From positions 1-22,500 of the forward strand of contig RPFO01000442.1 in the NCBI GenBank assembly GCA_009746045.1: 22,500 nt of DNA, in the 5' to 3' direction. Shown one piece after another: positions 1-11,783 of the stretch. Position 1 is the stretch's first letter. Each line of letters starts with the position of its first letter. Position numbers and translations under genes: made by a program. This DNA comes from Mesostigma viride. Its lineage: Eukaryota; Streptophyta; Mesostigmatophyceae; Mesostigmatales; Mesostigmataceae. Under the pieces are notes generated by a model. The model did no database searches. It worked only from the letters and a program-made list of their open reading frames with translations, and was not told where the DNA came from.

Positions 1-3000
1 GTAGCAAACTGGGCCAAGCTGCCACGGAATGGTGGTACCGCCTGCCGTCCGGCACTTTGAAGCCCGCCGGTGCTATAATTCCTATCGTCCACGCATGTTT
101 TCCCCTGCCTCAAACCGCACGTTGCATTTAAATCTGGAGCCCAAAATTCACTGAAAACGTGTGCCAGCCGGTAGCAAACTGGGCCAAGCTGCCACGGAAT
201 GGTGGTACCGCCTGCCGTCCGGCACTTTGAAGCCCGCCGGTGCTATAATTCCTATCGTCCACGCATGTTTTCCCCTGCCTCAAACCGCACGTTGCATTTA
301 AATCTGGAGCCCAAAATTCACTGAAAACGTGTGCCAGCCGGTAGCAAACTGGGCCAAGCTGCCACGGAATGGTGGTACCGCCTGCCGTCCGGCACTTTGA
401 AGCCCGCCGGTGCTATAATTCCTATCGTCCACGCATGTTTTCCCCTGCCTCAAACCGCACGTTGCATTTAAATCTGGAGCCCAAAATTCACTGAAAACGT
501 GTGCCAGCCGGTAGCAAACTGGGCCAAGCTGCCACGGAATGGTGGTACCGCCTGCCGTCCGGCACTTTGAAGCCCGCCGGTGCTATAATTCCTATCGTCC
601 ACGCATGTTTTCCCCTGCCTCAAACCGCACGTTGCATTTAAATCTGGAGCCCAAAATTCACTGAAAACGTGTGCCAGCCGGTAGCAAACTGGGCCAAGCT
701 GCCACGGAATGGTGGTACCGCCTGCCGTCCGGCACTTTGAAGCCCGCCGGTGCTATAATTCCTATCGTCCACGCATGTTTTCCCCTGCCTCAAACCGCAC
801 GTTGCATTTAAATCTGGAGCCCAAAATTCACTGAAAACGTGTGCCAGCCGGTAGCAAACTGGGCCAAGCTGCCACGGAATGGTGGTACCGCCTGCCGTCC
901 GGCACTTTGAAGCCCGCCGGTGCTATAATTCCTATCGTCCACGCATGTTTTCCCCTGCCTCAAACCGCACGTTGCATTTAAATCTGGAGCCCAAAATTCA
1001 CTGAAAACGTGTGCCAGCCGGTAGCAAACTGGGCCAAGCTGCCACGGAATGGTGGTACCGCCTGCCGTCCGGCACTTTGAAGCCCGCCGGTGCTATAATT
1101 CCTATCGTCCACGCATGTTTTCCCCTGCCTCAAACCGCACGTTGCATTTAAATCTGGAGCCCAAAATTCACTGAAAACGTGTGCCAGCCGGTAGCAAACT
1201 GGGCCAAGCTGCCACGGAATGGTGGTACCGCCTGCCGTCCGGCACTTTGAAGCCCGCCGGTGCTATAATTCCTATCGTCCACGCATGTTTTCCCCTGCCT
1301 CAAACCGCACGTTGCATTTAAATCTGGAGCCCAAAATTCACTGAAAACGTGTGCCAGCCGGTAGCAAACTGGGCCAAGCTGCCACGGAATGGTGGTACCG
1401 CCTGCCGTCCGGCACTTTGAAGCCCGCCGGTGCTATAATTCCTATCGTCCACGCATGTTTTCCCCTGCCTCAAACCGCACGTTGCATTTAAATCTGGAGC
1501 CCAAAATTCACTGAAAACGTGTGCCAGCCGGTAGCAAACTGGGCCAAGCTGCCACGGAATGGTGGTACCGCCTGCCGTCCGGCACTTTGAAGCCCGCCGG
1601 TGCTATAATTCCTATCGTCCACGCATGTTTTCCCCTGCCTCAAACCGCACGTTGCATTTAAATCTGGAGCCCAAAATTCACTGAAAACGTGTGCCAGCCG
1701 GTAGCAAACTGGGCCAAGCTGCCACGGAATGGTGGTACCGCCTGCCGTCCGGCACTTTGAAGCCCGCCGGTGCTATAATTCCTATCGTCCACGCATGTTT
1801 TCCCCTGCCTCAAACCGCACGTTGCATTTAAATCTGGAGCCCAAAATTCACTGAAAACGTGTGCCAGCCGGTAGCAAACTGGGCCAAGCTGCCACGGAAT
1901 GGTGGTACCGCCTGCCGTCCGGCACTTTGAAGCCCGCCGGTGCTATAATTCCTATCGTCCACGCATGTTTTCCCCTGCCTCAAACCGCACGTTGCATTTA
2001 AATCTGGAGCCCAAAATTCACTGAAAACGTGTGCCAGCCGGTAGCAAACTGGGCCAAGCTGCCACGGAATGGTGGTACCGCCTGCCGTCCGGCACTTTGA
2101 AGCCCGCCGGTGCTATAATTCCTATCGTCCACGCATGTTTTCCCCTGCCTCAAACCGCACGTTGCATTTAAATCTGGAGCCCAAAATTCACTGAAAACGT
2201 GTGCCAGCCGGTAGCAAACTGGGCCAAGCTGCCACGGAATGGTGGTACCGCCTGCCGTCCGGCACTTTGAAGCCCGCCGGTGCTATAATTCCTATCGTCC
2301 ACGCATGTTTTCCCCTGCCTCAAACCGCACGTTGCATTTAAATCTGGAGCCCAAAATTCACTGAAAACGTGTGCCAGCCGGTAGCAAACTGGGCCAAGCT
2401 GCCACGGAATGGTGGTACCGCCTGCCGTCCGGCACTTTGAAGCCCGCCGGTGCTATAATTCCTATCGTCCACGCATGTTTTCCCCTGCCTCAAACCGCAC
2501 GTTGCATTTAAATCTGGAGCCCAAAATTCACTGAAAACGTGTGCCAGCCGGTAGCAAACTGGGCCAAGCTGCCACGGAATGGTGGTACCGCCTGCCGTCC
2601 GGCACTTTGAAGCCCGCCGGTGCTATAATTCCTATCGTCCACGCATGTTTTCCCCTGCCTCAAACCGCACGTTGCATTTAAATCTGGAGCCCAAAATTCA
2701 CTGAAAACGTGTGCCAGCCGGTAGCAAACTGGGCCAAGCTGCCACGGAATGGTGGTACCGCCTGCCGTCCGGCACTTTGAAGCCCGCCGGTGCTATAATT
2801 CCTATCGTCCACGCATGTTTTCCCCTGCCTCAAACCGCACGTTGCATTTAAATCTGGAGCCCAAAATTCACTGAAAACGTGTGCCAGCCGGTAGCAAACT
2901 GGGCCAAGCTGCCACGGAATGGTGGTACCGCCTGCCGTCCGGCACTTTGAAGCCCGCCGGTGCTATAATTCCTATCGTCCACGCATGTTTTCCCCTGCCT

Positions 3001-6000
3001 CAAACCGCACGTTGCATTTAAATCTGGAGCCCAAAATTCACTGAAAACGTGTGCCAGCCGGTAGCAAACTGGGCCAAGCTGCCACGGAATGGTGGTACCG
3101 CCTGCCGTCCGGCACTTTGAAGCCCGCCGGTGCTATAATTCCTATCGTCCACGCATGTTTTCCCCTGCCTCAAACCGCACGTTGCATTTAAATCTGGAGC
3201 CCAAAATTCACTGAAAACGTGTGCCAGCCGGTAGCAAACTGGGCCAAGCTGCCACGGAATGGTGGTACCGCCTGCCGTCCGGCACTTTGAAGCCCGCCGG
3301 TGCTATAATTCCTATCGTCCACGCATGTTTTCCCCTGCCTCAAACCGCACGTTGCATTTAAATCTGGAGCCCAAAATTCACTGAAAACGTGTGCCAGCCG
3401 GTAGCAAACTGGGCCAAGCTGCCACGGAATGGTGGTACCGCCTGCCGTCCGGCACTTTGAAGCCCGCCGGTGCTATAATTCCTATCGTCCACGCATGTTT
3501 TCCCCTGCCTCAAACCGCACGTTGCATTTAAATCTGGAGCCCAAAATTCACTGAAAACGTGTGCCAGCCGGTAGCAAACTGGGCCAAGCTGCCACGGAAT
3601 GGTGGTACCGCCTGCCGTCCGGCACTTTGAAGCCCGCCGGTGCTATAATTCCTATCGTCCACGCATGTTTTCCCCTGCCTCAAACCGCACGTTGCATTTA
3701 AATCTGGAGCCCAAAATTCACTGAAAACGTGTGCCAGCCGGTAGCAAACTGGGCCAAGCTGCCACGGAATGGTGGTACCGCCTGCCGTCCGGCACTTTGA
3801 AGCCCGCCGGTGCTATAATTCCTATCGTCCACGCATGTTTTCCCCTGCCTCAAACCGCACGTTGCATTTAAATCTGGAGCCCAAAATTCACTGAAAACGT
3901 GTGCCAGCCGGTAGCAAACTGGGCCAAGCTGCCACGGAATGGTGGTACCGCCTGCCGTCCGGCACTTTGAAGCCCGCCGGTGCTATAATTCCTATCGTCC
4001 ACGCATGTTTTCCCCTGCCTCAAACCGCACGTTGCATTTAAATCTGGAGCCCAAAATTCACTGAAAACGTGTGCCAGCCGGTAGCAAACTGGGCCAAGCT
4101 GCCACGGAATGGTGGTACCGCCTGCCGTCCGGCACTTTGAAGCCCGCCGGTGCTATAATTCCTATCGTCCACGCATGTTTTCCCCTGCCTCAAACCGCAC
4201 GTTGCATTTAAATCTGGAGCCCAAAATTCACTGAAAACGTGTGCCAGCCGGTAGCAAACTGGGCCAAGCTGCCACGGAATGGTGGTACCGCCTGCCGTCC
4301 GGCACTTTGAAGCCCGCCGGTGCTATAATTCCTATCGTCCACGCATGTTTTCCCCTGCCTCAAACCGCACGTTGCATTTAAATCTGGAGCCCAAAATTCA
4401 CTGAAAACGTGTGCCAGCCGGTAGCAAACTGGGCCAAGCTGCCACGGAATGGTGGTACCGCCTGCCGTCCGGCACTTTGAAGCCCGCCGGTGCTATAATT
4501 CCTATCGTCCACGCATGTTTTCCCCTGCCTCAAACCGCACGTTGCATTTAAATCTGGAGCCCAAAATTCACTGAAAACGTGTGCCAGCCGGTAGCAAACT
4601 GGGCCAAGCTGCCACGGAATGGTGGTACCGCCTGCCGTCCGGCACTTTGAAGCCCGCCGGTGCTATAATTCCTATCGTCCACGCATGTTTTCCCCTGCCT
4701 CAAACCGCACGTTGCATTTAAATCTGGAGCCCAAAATTCACTGAAAACGTGTGCCAGCCGGTAGCAAACTGGGCCAAGCTGCCACGGAATGGTGGTACCG
4801 CCTGCCGTCCGGCACTTTGAAGCCCGCCGGTGCTATAATTCCTATCGTCCACGCATGTTTTCCCCTGCCTCAAACCGCACGTTGCATTTAAATCTGGAGC
4901 CCAAAATTCACTGAAAACGTGTGCCAGCCGGTAGCAAACTGGGCCAAGCTGCCACGGAATGGTGGTACCGCCTGCCGTCCGGCACTTTGAAGCCCGCCGG
5001 TGCTATAATTCCTATCGTCCACGCATGTTTTCCCCTGCCTCAAACCGCACGTTGCATTTAAATCTGGAGCCCAAAATTCACTGAAAACGTGTGCCAGCCG
5101 GTAGCAAACTGGGCCAAGCTGCCACGGAATGGTGGTACCGCCTGCCGTCCGGCACTTTGAAGCCCGCCGGTGCTATAATTCCTATCGTCCACGCATGTTT
5201 TCCCCTGCCTCAAACCGCACGTTGCATTTAAATCTGGAGCCCAAAATTCACTGAAAACGTGTGCCAGCCGGTAGCAAACTGGGCCAAGCTGCCACGGAAT
5301 GGTGGTACCGCCTGCCGTCCGGCACTTTGAAGCCCGCCGGTGCTATAATTCCTATCGTCCACGCATGTTTTCCCCTGCCTCAAACCGCACGTTGCATTTA
5401 AATCTGGAGCCCAAAATTCACTGAAAACGTGTGCCAGCCGGTAGCAAACTGGGCCAAGCTGCCACGGAATGGTGGTACCGCCTGCCGTCCGGCACTTTGA
5501 AGCCCGCCGGTGCTATAATTCCTATCGTCCACGCATGTTTTCCCCTGCCTCAAACCGCACGTTGCATTTAAATCTGGAGCCCAAAATTCACTGAAAACGT
5601 GTGCCAGCCGGTAGCAAACTGGGCCAAGCTGCCACGGAATGGTGGTACCGCCTGCCGTCCGGCACTTTGAAGCCCGCCGGTGCTATAATTCCTATCGTCC
5701 ACGCATGTTTTCCCCTGCCTCAAACCGCACGTTGCATTTAAATCTGGAGCCCAAAATTCACTGAAAACGTGTGCCAGCCGGTAGCAAACTGGGCCAAGCT
5801 GCCACGGAATGGTGGTACCGCCTGCCGTCCGGCACTTTGAAGCCCGCCGGTGCTATAATTCCTATCGTCCACGCATGTTTTCCCCTGCCTCAAACCGCAC
5901 GTTGCATTTAAATCTGGAGCCCAAAATTCACTGAAAACGTGTGCCAGCCGGTAGCAAACTGGGCCAAGCTGCCACGGAATGGTGGTACCGCCTGCCGTCC

Positions 6001-7355
6001 GGCACTTTGAAGCCCGCCGGTGCTATAATTCCTATCGTCCACGCATGTTTTCCCCTGCCTCAAACCGCACGTTGCATTTAAATCTGGAGCCCAAAATTCA
6101 CTGAAAACGTGTGCCAGCCGGTAGCAAACTGGGCCAAGCTGCCACGGAATGGTGGTACCGCCTGCCGTCCGGCACTTTGAAGCCCGCCGGTGCTATAATT
6201 CCTATCGTCCACGCATGTTTTCCCCTGCCTCAAACCGCACGTTGCATTTAAATCTGGAGCCCAAAATTCACTGAAAACGTGTGCCAGCCGGTAGCAAACT
6301 GGGCCAAGCTGCCACGGAATGGTGGTACCGCCTGCCGTCCGGCACTTTGAAGCCCGCCGGTGCTATAATTCCTATCGTCCACGCATGTTTTCCCCTGCCT
6401 CAAACCGCACGTTGCATTTAAATCTGGAGCCCAAAATTCACTGAAAACGTGTGCCAGCCGGTAGCAAACTGGGCCAAGCTGCCACGGAATGGTGGTACCG
6501 CCTGCCGTCCGGCACTTTGAAGCCCGCCGGTGCTATAATTCCTATCGTCCACGCATGTTTTCCCCTGCCTCAAACCGCACGTTGCATTTAAATCTGGAGC
6601 CCAAAATTCACTGAAAACGTGTGCCAGCCGGTAGCAAACTGGGCCAAGCTGCCACGGAATGGTGGTACCGCCTGCCGTCCGGCACTTTGAAGCCCGCCGG
6701 TGCTATAATTCCTATCGTCCACGCATGTTTTCCCCTGCCTCAAACCGCACGTTGCATTTAAATCTGGAGCCCAAAATTCACTGAAAACGTGTGCCAGCCG
6801 GTAGCAAACTGGGCCAAGCTGCCACGGAATGGTGGTACCGCCTGCCGTCCGGCACTTTGAAGCCCGCCGGTGCTATAATTCCTATCGTCCACGCATGTTT
6901 TCCCCTGCCTCAAACCGCACGTTGCATTTAAATCTGGAGCCCAAAATTCACTGAAAACGTGTGCCAGCCGGTAGCAAACTGGGCCAAGCTGCCACGGAAT
7001 GGTGGTACCGCCTGCCGTCCGGCACTTTGAAGCCCGCCGGTGCTATAATTCCTATCGTCCACGCATGTTTTCCCCTGCCTCAAACCGCACGTTGCATTTA
7101 AATCTGGAGCCCAAAATTCACTGAAAACGTGTGCCAGCCGGTAGCAAACTGGGCCAAGCTGCCACGGAATGGTGGTACCGCCTGCCGTCCGGCACTTTGA
7201 AGCCCGCCGGTGCTATAATTCCTATCGTCCACGCATGTTTTCCCCTGCCTCAAACCGCACGTTGCATTTAAATCTGGAGCCCAAAATTCACTGAAAACGT
7301 GTGCCAGCCGGTAGCAAACTGGGCCAAGCTGCCACGGAATGGCGGTACCGCCTGC
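1..7355. repeat. 170-bp tandem satellite array, 43 full copies plus a 45-bp partial copy
   Basis: The same 170-bp unit starts at 1, 171, 341 and so on to 7141. The 44th copy starts at 7311 and stops matching after 7355. All full units read as identical. The array continues past the left edge of the window, so its true size is unknown. The unit is not a multiple of 3 and carries stops in every frame, so it is non-coding. It contains a GGTACC palindrome and an ATTTAAAT palindrome. The only substitution seen in the partial copy is T to C at 7343. A monomer of about 170 bp is typical of centromeric or heterochromatic satellites in plants and animals; a centromeric role here is inference only. No spacers interrupt the units, so this is not a CRISPR array. 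Confidence 0.98.
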
Positions 7356-7907
7356 GGCATCGATATATTCCTAATGTCACCAATATTACTTTAGATATCG
7401 ACTGTCGGCACCCTCGTATACACATGCAGAGGTGTGCCAGAAGGTATGGACTTCAAACCACCTTAGGTATCTATCTCTTTTTGCACGTATCTTTTTATAC
7501 CATATTTCTTTTGCCAAACTTTCTCGTGCTCACTAGGTTCGACCCTAGTCAGCACGCTACACCTAGCTTGTATCCATTAATTGGAGTCACTGCCGCTAAG
7601 GCAGCCATGCTTAGAATGTTGCCTAGCTGTGCCAACATACTCTAGTCATGTGCCGCTAACGCACGGTACACAACCAGCCATAGCCTCAGCCTAGTCCTAG
7701 TACAGCCATGCTACACCCTGGCTATGATCAGATTTCTTGCCCACGCTACTTGTTATGCCACGCTCACATGGGTCTTATTGCACCCACAGACTGCCGGATC
7801 GTTAGCGTGTCCGTTTAGCTAGCTAGCGCGCCCGAGTGCAGCTGTGGCATGCCTCATAGGCATGAAGGAGACTGGGGGTCTCTGCCCTTTCTCCTGTTGT
7901 GCACACA

Positions 7908-7980
7908 CAGGGATTACAAGCACTTCGGTGCTCCGTGACTCCCAACGGGAGCACGTGTTTAATTAACTAATTAAATAATG
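7908..7980 (+). repeat. dispersed hairpin module, copy 1
   Basis: The core CTCCCAACGGGAG is followed by an AT-rich tail of AATTAA-like units (7961-7980). GTGCTCC (7928-7934) pairs with GGAGCAC (7948-7954) to give a 7-bp stem. The same arrangement, a GGGATTA/GGGATAT-like lead, then CTCC-CAAC-GGAG, then an ATT-rich tail, recurs near 12892, 21666 and 22060 on the same strand. This is probably the 3' end of a short retroelement (SINE-like or LINE tail). No full-length element is visible. Confidence 0.5.
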
Positions 7981-8058
7981 CATTCACATCCTATATCCAG
8001 CTTGCCTTGCTGCACACATAGCAGGGAAGTCTCAATGGTTATAGCTCAAGGAAATTAA

Positions 8059-8140
8059 GCAATGGAAACACCTATCTAATGCAATACCACTCTGACATGC
8101 AATGGTAACACCTATCCATGCAATGCAATGCCACTCATGC
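8059..8140. repeat. imperfect 40-bp tandem duplication
   Basis: Two units begin GCAATGG(A/T)AACACCTATC, at 8059 and 8099. Both continue into ATGCAAT and CCACTC motifs. The second unit also carries extra ATGCA repeats. It is local and non-coding. Confidence 0.6.
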
Positions 8141-8424
8141 AATATGGCCAGCAAAAGAACCACTCTCACCTTCCTTTCCAATACTGTATTAATTTGCTAA
8201 GAAGCTGAATCATGCCAGCTTGTTAGCCTCTAGGCACATGCCGCCGATGTCGTTACTAAAACAGGCGCGACAGATCCGGCACAAAACAAAGCGTCTGAGC
8301 AAGCTCATGTCCAAAGGATTATGGAAAACAAATGCCAACACATTACCAACAACTTGACCTCGGCGCCTTTAGCATGCCAGCCACAACAAACTACACGAAA
8401 TTGTACGATATTGCTAGGAATCTG

Positions 8425-8483
8425 AGTTGGATGGAGACTAGCGACGACGAACAACTGCTGAAGCTGAAAGCGAATGATGATTG
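8425..8483. repeat. 59-bp direct repeat, left copy
   Basis: Identical to 10216-10274 over 59 bp, starting AGTTGGATGGAGACTAGC. The two copies are 1791 bp apart and enclose nearly all of the GC-rich minus-strand coding region. Read on the minus strand, this copy lies in frame at the C-terminal end of that reading frame and encodes a Ser/Phe-rich stretch. It could be a terminal repeat of a small retroelement. It is too long for a target-site duplication, and TG..CA LTR ends are not seen. Confidence 0.85.
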
Positions 8484-9116
8484 CTGGGTGGGGGTGTGAG
8501 TATGTGTGACTTCCCGCCTCCTGCTGCGGGCCTCCTCCCAGTCATGGAAGGTGGGAGAGAGAGACACGTCATCATCAGTAGGGTTAGTAAAATCATGATG
8601 CAGCCAGGTAGGCAACCACCTACCCGCCCCTGACAGGATGGCATTGTGCAGGAGCTCCAGGAGTCGCACCAGGCGAACCCTGTTGCCCTGCACCCTCCTC
8701 CCTGAGAGGAGAGCCTGCAGGGCAGGCAGCAAGTCGTCGCACACCCTGCGTGTGCCTGCTTGGAGGTTGGGCAAACCCAGGATGTGCGTGATAATCGCAC
8801 ACACCAGGCTGCCCGCCTCCGCGACATGCATCTGCTGGCTCCTGTCGGCCAGCCCACGGAAGGAGGCTGTGGCAGCCTGTATGGCACGCCACACAAACTC
8901 ATCACCCAGGGTGATGAAGTCCCGACCTTCCAGATCGCCTTCCAGCCGTTCTGGCTGCTGCCCTGCCCTGGTGGGACCCTGAGGCCCCTCCGGCCCTGCC
9001 AGGGCCTTGTCCTTGTTGCGACTAGAGGGGGCCTGCCCCCAGAGCCGCTGGAGGTGCCCGTGACACCCTCCATGGGGGCTGCATCCCCCGCCAGCGCCGG
9101 AGGCGCCGGCGTCGCT

Positions 9117-9172
9117 GCCGGGGTCCCTGCGACCCGGGCGCTGGTGGTGCCGCCGGGGTCCCTGCGACCCGG
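9117..9172. repeat. 35-bp tandem duplication inside the unknown coding region
   Basis: A 21-bp block beginning GCCGGGGTCCCTGCG occurs at 9117-9137 and again at 9152-9172, a period of 35 bp. Since 35 is 2 modulo 3, the extra unit produces exactly the frame change seen between the middle and C-terminal parts of the minus-strand ORF. Confidence 0.8.
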
Positions 9173-10215
9173 TGGCCTCCTCAGCCACCTGGCCCCCACG
9201 CTGGGCGGGGGAGCCCGCTGCTGAGGTTGGACCCTCTGACCTGCCAGAGGGTCCTGGGTGGCTTCACCACCCATGGGCGTGTTAGGGGCGACTGCCGCCC
9301 CGCGCTCCGTCGCAGGCGGCATCGCAGCCGCCTCACGCCTCTCCGGGCCCCAGCCAACTGGCGTGACTTGGGGCCACGGCCCCAACGGAGTCAGCGAGAT
9401 CTCCTGTTTGGCGACCACTCGCAGCGCCTCTTTCTGACGCTGTCTGGACGCCCACTGATCCACAGTGCCCGGGTGATGCCTTGGCCGATTGGCGAAACAC
9501 CACATCCAAACGGCCACCTGGATCATGTTGTACTGCATCCGCAAACGACCTTCTATCATCGTTTGCGCCCGATGAACCTCCATCGCGTTCGTCGGCTCAT
9601 CGACGGTCAACTGAAATCGCTGGCGAATAACCCAGCCGTTCACCGAGATGAACGCTGGGATGTCGTCCTCTCCCGATGGGGAGACGATGCGGTAAGCGCC
9701 CGAACTCCACAGGCGGCGGAACATGCGCACCATAACGGTCGATGTCCATGGTGGCCATCTGTCGGCCCACCGAGAGATTACCAGACGTCGCTGGCGTCTG
9801 TGACGAAATCTCGAGCGAAGGCCGTGGCCTCGCAGGCGGCACCTCCCCGTCCTCTTCCGAGGAATCACTCCGCTCACGACCCCCATCACCTGCGACGGGG
9901 GAATTACGTGCCCGGGGGACCTGCCCCCCGGGTGCCATGGCGGACGAACCGCCAGTGGCAAACGGACGACCGCTCGCCATCCCCCGGGCGCCGGTCCCCA
10001 CCTGCGGGGTCCGACGCCTGGGGTGGTCGGCGACCACCGTGCGGAAGGTGACGTTGGGCGTCACCCTCGCATCGTTGGCGGAGGGCGTGCCCTCCGGCGA
10101 GAGTCGGGGTGAGGTGCGCCTGGCAGGCGCCTTCCCATTGTTGTTGTTGTTGTCGCCGTTGTTGGAAGCCATATTTTTTTTTGCTTTTCGAAAAAATAAA
10201 GAACTTTTCAGTCCA

Positions 10216-10274
10216 AGTTGGATGGAGACTAGCGACGACGAACAACTGCTGAAGCTGAAAGCGAATGATGATTG
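10216..10274. repeat. 59-bp direct repeat, right copy
   Basis: Identical to 8425-8483. It lies upstream of the ATG at 10172 on the minus strand, where it would form part of the leader. An adjoining 9-bp hairpin (10271-10292) overlaps its outer end by four bases. Confidence 0.85.
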
Positions 10275-10292
10275 TATTAGCAATAATACAAT
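10271..10292. repeat. perfect 9-bp hairpin at the edge of the 59-bp repeat
   Basis: ATTGTATTA (10271-10279), loop GCAA, then TAATACAAT (10284-10292). It marks the outer edge of the right 59-bp repeat. A looser match to the same ATTGTA..ATTGCTA string lies in the opposite orientation just outside the left repeat (8400-8416). Confidence 0.7.
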
Positions 10293-11783
10293 GAGAGAGC
10301 AATGGAAGCTGAGGGCTCAGAGTGGAACGTCTGGGCAAACTCGGGTGCTGCGGCACTCCCCAGTGCTACGCCTATATGCCTATGGCGGTGCTACCTGCAG
10401 CACCTCACCAGTGGACAACTGTACACTGCAATGCCCTGCGACCACGTCACTAGCATCAACTACACTCGGCCCGTCCAGAACCGGATAACCCGGGTCTGGC
10501 GGGTCGAGCTAGAGTCTAGGCACAGTCTGGCACTAACCGCACATCGGTCCACATGACACCTCAGTACCGTACACCCTGCCGTACAGTACTGAGGTGTCCC
10601 GCTCAGCCGCGGTAGGCAATACGCGGCGCGCAGGCCGGAAATCCGTGTGTCAGCCTAAGCATCTCATCTAACTATCTGACGATGCAACCGAAAGAAATGG
10701 AGCGCTAGCTTCCTGAAGGGAAACTGCCCGAAAAAAAGGCGAAAGGCCGGCGTTAATGCACCTGCCTGCGTGGAAATGTTTGATGCATAAACTGGCACGC
10801 AAGCGCGAACAATAGAAGACATCATCCATTGATCAGGCGAACAAGGAAGGTGCGCCTTCCGTGAATACGTCAAAAAGGCGACTTGCGCAGGCCTGCGTAG
10901 GTTCTTACTTTGAATGCCGGAAATGTAAAAGAAACCGGGAAGCTTCGGCACAAACTCGACAACACCATTAAGTTAGCTTCATGATCACTCTTTAGAGCCT
11001 ATGTTGCCTCACAATCGCTGCCGTAAACCTGCATTAAATTTCATGATCCGCAAGAAAAAATATATCCTGGACCCCGCGCCCGTAGCCGTTCGAGAAATGA
11101 GCGATATTGCAAACCGTAAACTTTCCGCCATGAAATGAGGTCATCCACTAATCTTCTGCGAAATTCATGCATTTTTTCTAGCTTTTTAGATGCCATATCG
11201 TTTAATATTGCCTAAAGTCAAGCCGCCATGCGGCCACCTCCGCGAGGGTTGAGCGGTCTGGGCACACATTATACACCGTATGGACGGTACCGCGAATTTT
11301 TGGCGCGGAAAATGTTCGGCGTGTTAAATAAAGCATCAATTACAAGCTTAAGGAGTTGGCGAAGATCCTCAAAGATGATGGTAGTGGGTATTGTGCTCAG
11401 ATCCATAGCCCGCAGCCCTTAGGCCCGTAGGTGCGCTCGCTCACATGGTGACTGCGCCCCAAAATGTAATGACGGCTGCCTTTGTGGATCATCACCGCAA
11501 CGCATCAGCTCAACCACAAGACACACATACCGCGAACTGAAGCTATCAACGCGACGCCACAAAGTACCCAGAAATAGAGCGATACCACCGCAAGTAGTAA
11601 AACTGCAAAAGTACCGGCGCGGCGCCACACACATCGGCCACAGCCGAAAGTGCCCAACTTCCGATCACTGACAGACTTCCGCCCACTCGATGAGTCACAA
11701 TATCATATCAACACATAGCCCACATCAGCTCATCAAATACCAACACCAATTAACACAGACAAGATGGGTGAACACAAACTTGT
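10293..11783. other. non-coding stretch
   Basis: Short open frames occur on both strands (for example 10302-10556 plus, 10664-10951 minus, 11228-11422 plus), but none shows a recognisable domain or codon pattern. The one clear structure is the foldback at 10555-10598. The rest appears featureless. Confidence 0.5.
10555..10598. repeat. 44-nt foldback with 13-bp perfect stem
   Basis: GACACCTCAGTAC (10555-10567) pairs with GTACTGAGGTGTC (10586-10598). After one C/A mismatch, an inner GTAC/GTAC pairing (10569-10572 with 10581-10584) extends the stem and leaves an 8-nt loop. It sits in non-coding DNA and no coding frame explains it. It may be a small MITE-like foldback or an RNA hairpin. Confidence 0.8.

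Larger units (their letters stand above)
7356..8390. other. non-coding flank of the satellite
   Basis: There is no convincing gene here. The one open frame that crosses the satellite edge (7301-7645) begins inside the repeat and resembles no known family. The stretch holds a hairpin module (7908-7980), a short imperfect tandem repeat (8059-8140) and small foldbacks such as CATGCC/GGCATG around 7847-7863. It is clearly less GC-rich than the coding block that starts near 8480. Confidence 0.6.
8391..10172 (-). pseudogene. GC-rich unknown protein, two frame breaks (possible retroelement ORF1/gag-like)
   Basis: I do not recognise the family. The start is the ATG at 10172: it follows AT-rich leader DNA and opens a low-complexity N-terminus (MASNNGDNNNNNG). 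A long Pro/Arg/Ser-rich segment follows, then a denser central segment with an aromatic-rich motif (VWMWCF near 9510), a second Pro/Gly/Gln-rich linker, and a C-terminal helical-looking segment (FVWRAIQAATASF near 8900). The frame shifts twice. Near 9699-9701 one extra base in a C/G run moves it; near 9117-9172 a 35-bp duplication moves it back, so the first and last parts share a frame. The total would be about 580 residues. Disordered linkers around two ordered blocks, and the 59-bp flanking repeats, suggest a mobile-element structural protein, but that is inference. Base composition is much more GC-rich than the flanks. Confidence 0.5.

Noticed and set aside
71-76. TATAAT -10-like promoter in each satellite monomer
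   Set aside because: There is no matching -35 or downstream gene, and the host appears eukaryotic; chance string in the monomer.
1-7355. CRISPR array
   Set aside because: The whole 170-bp unit repeats without variable spacers, and the context is eukaryotic.
7534-7549. tRNA-like B box (GGTTCGACC) suggesting a tRNA-derived SINE
   Set aside because: The T-arm does not pair with a 7-nt loop and no A box is seen upstream.
7301-7645. 114-residue ORF at the satellite edge
   Set aside because: It starts inside the satellite and has no recognisable domain; likely chance.
8638-10488. Plus-strand ORFs over the GC-rich region
   Set aside because: They are shadows of the minus-strand coding region; GC-rich DNA keeps the opposite strand open.
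10664-10951. 95-residue minus-strand ORF
   Set aside because: No domain, no paralogue in the window and no supporting context.
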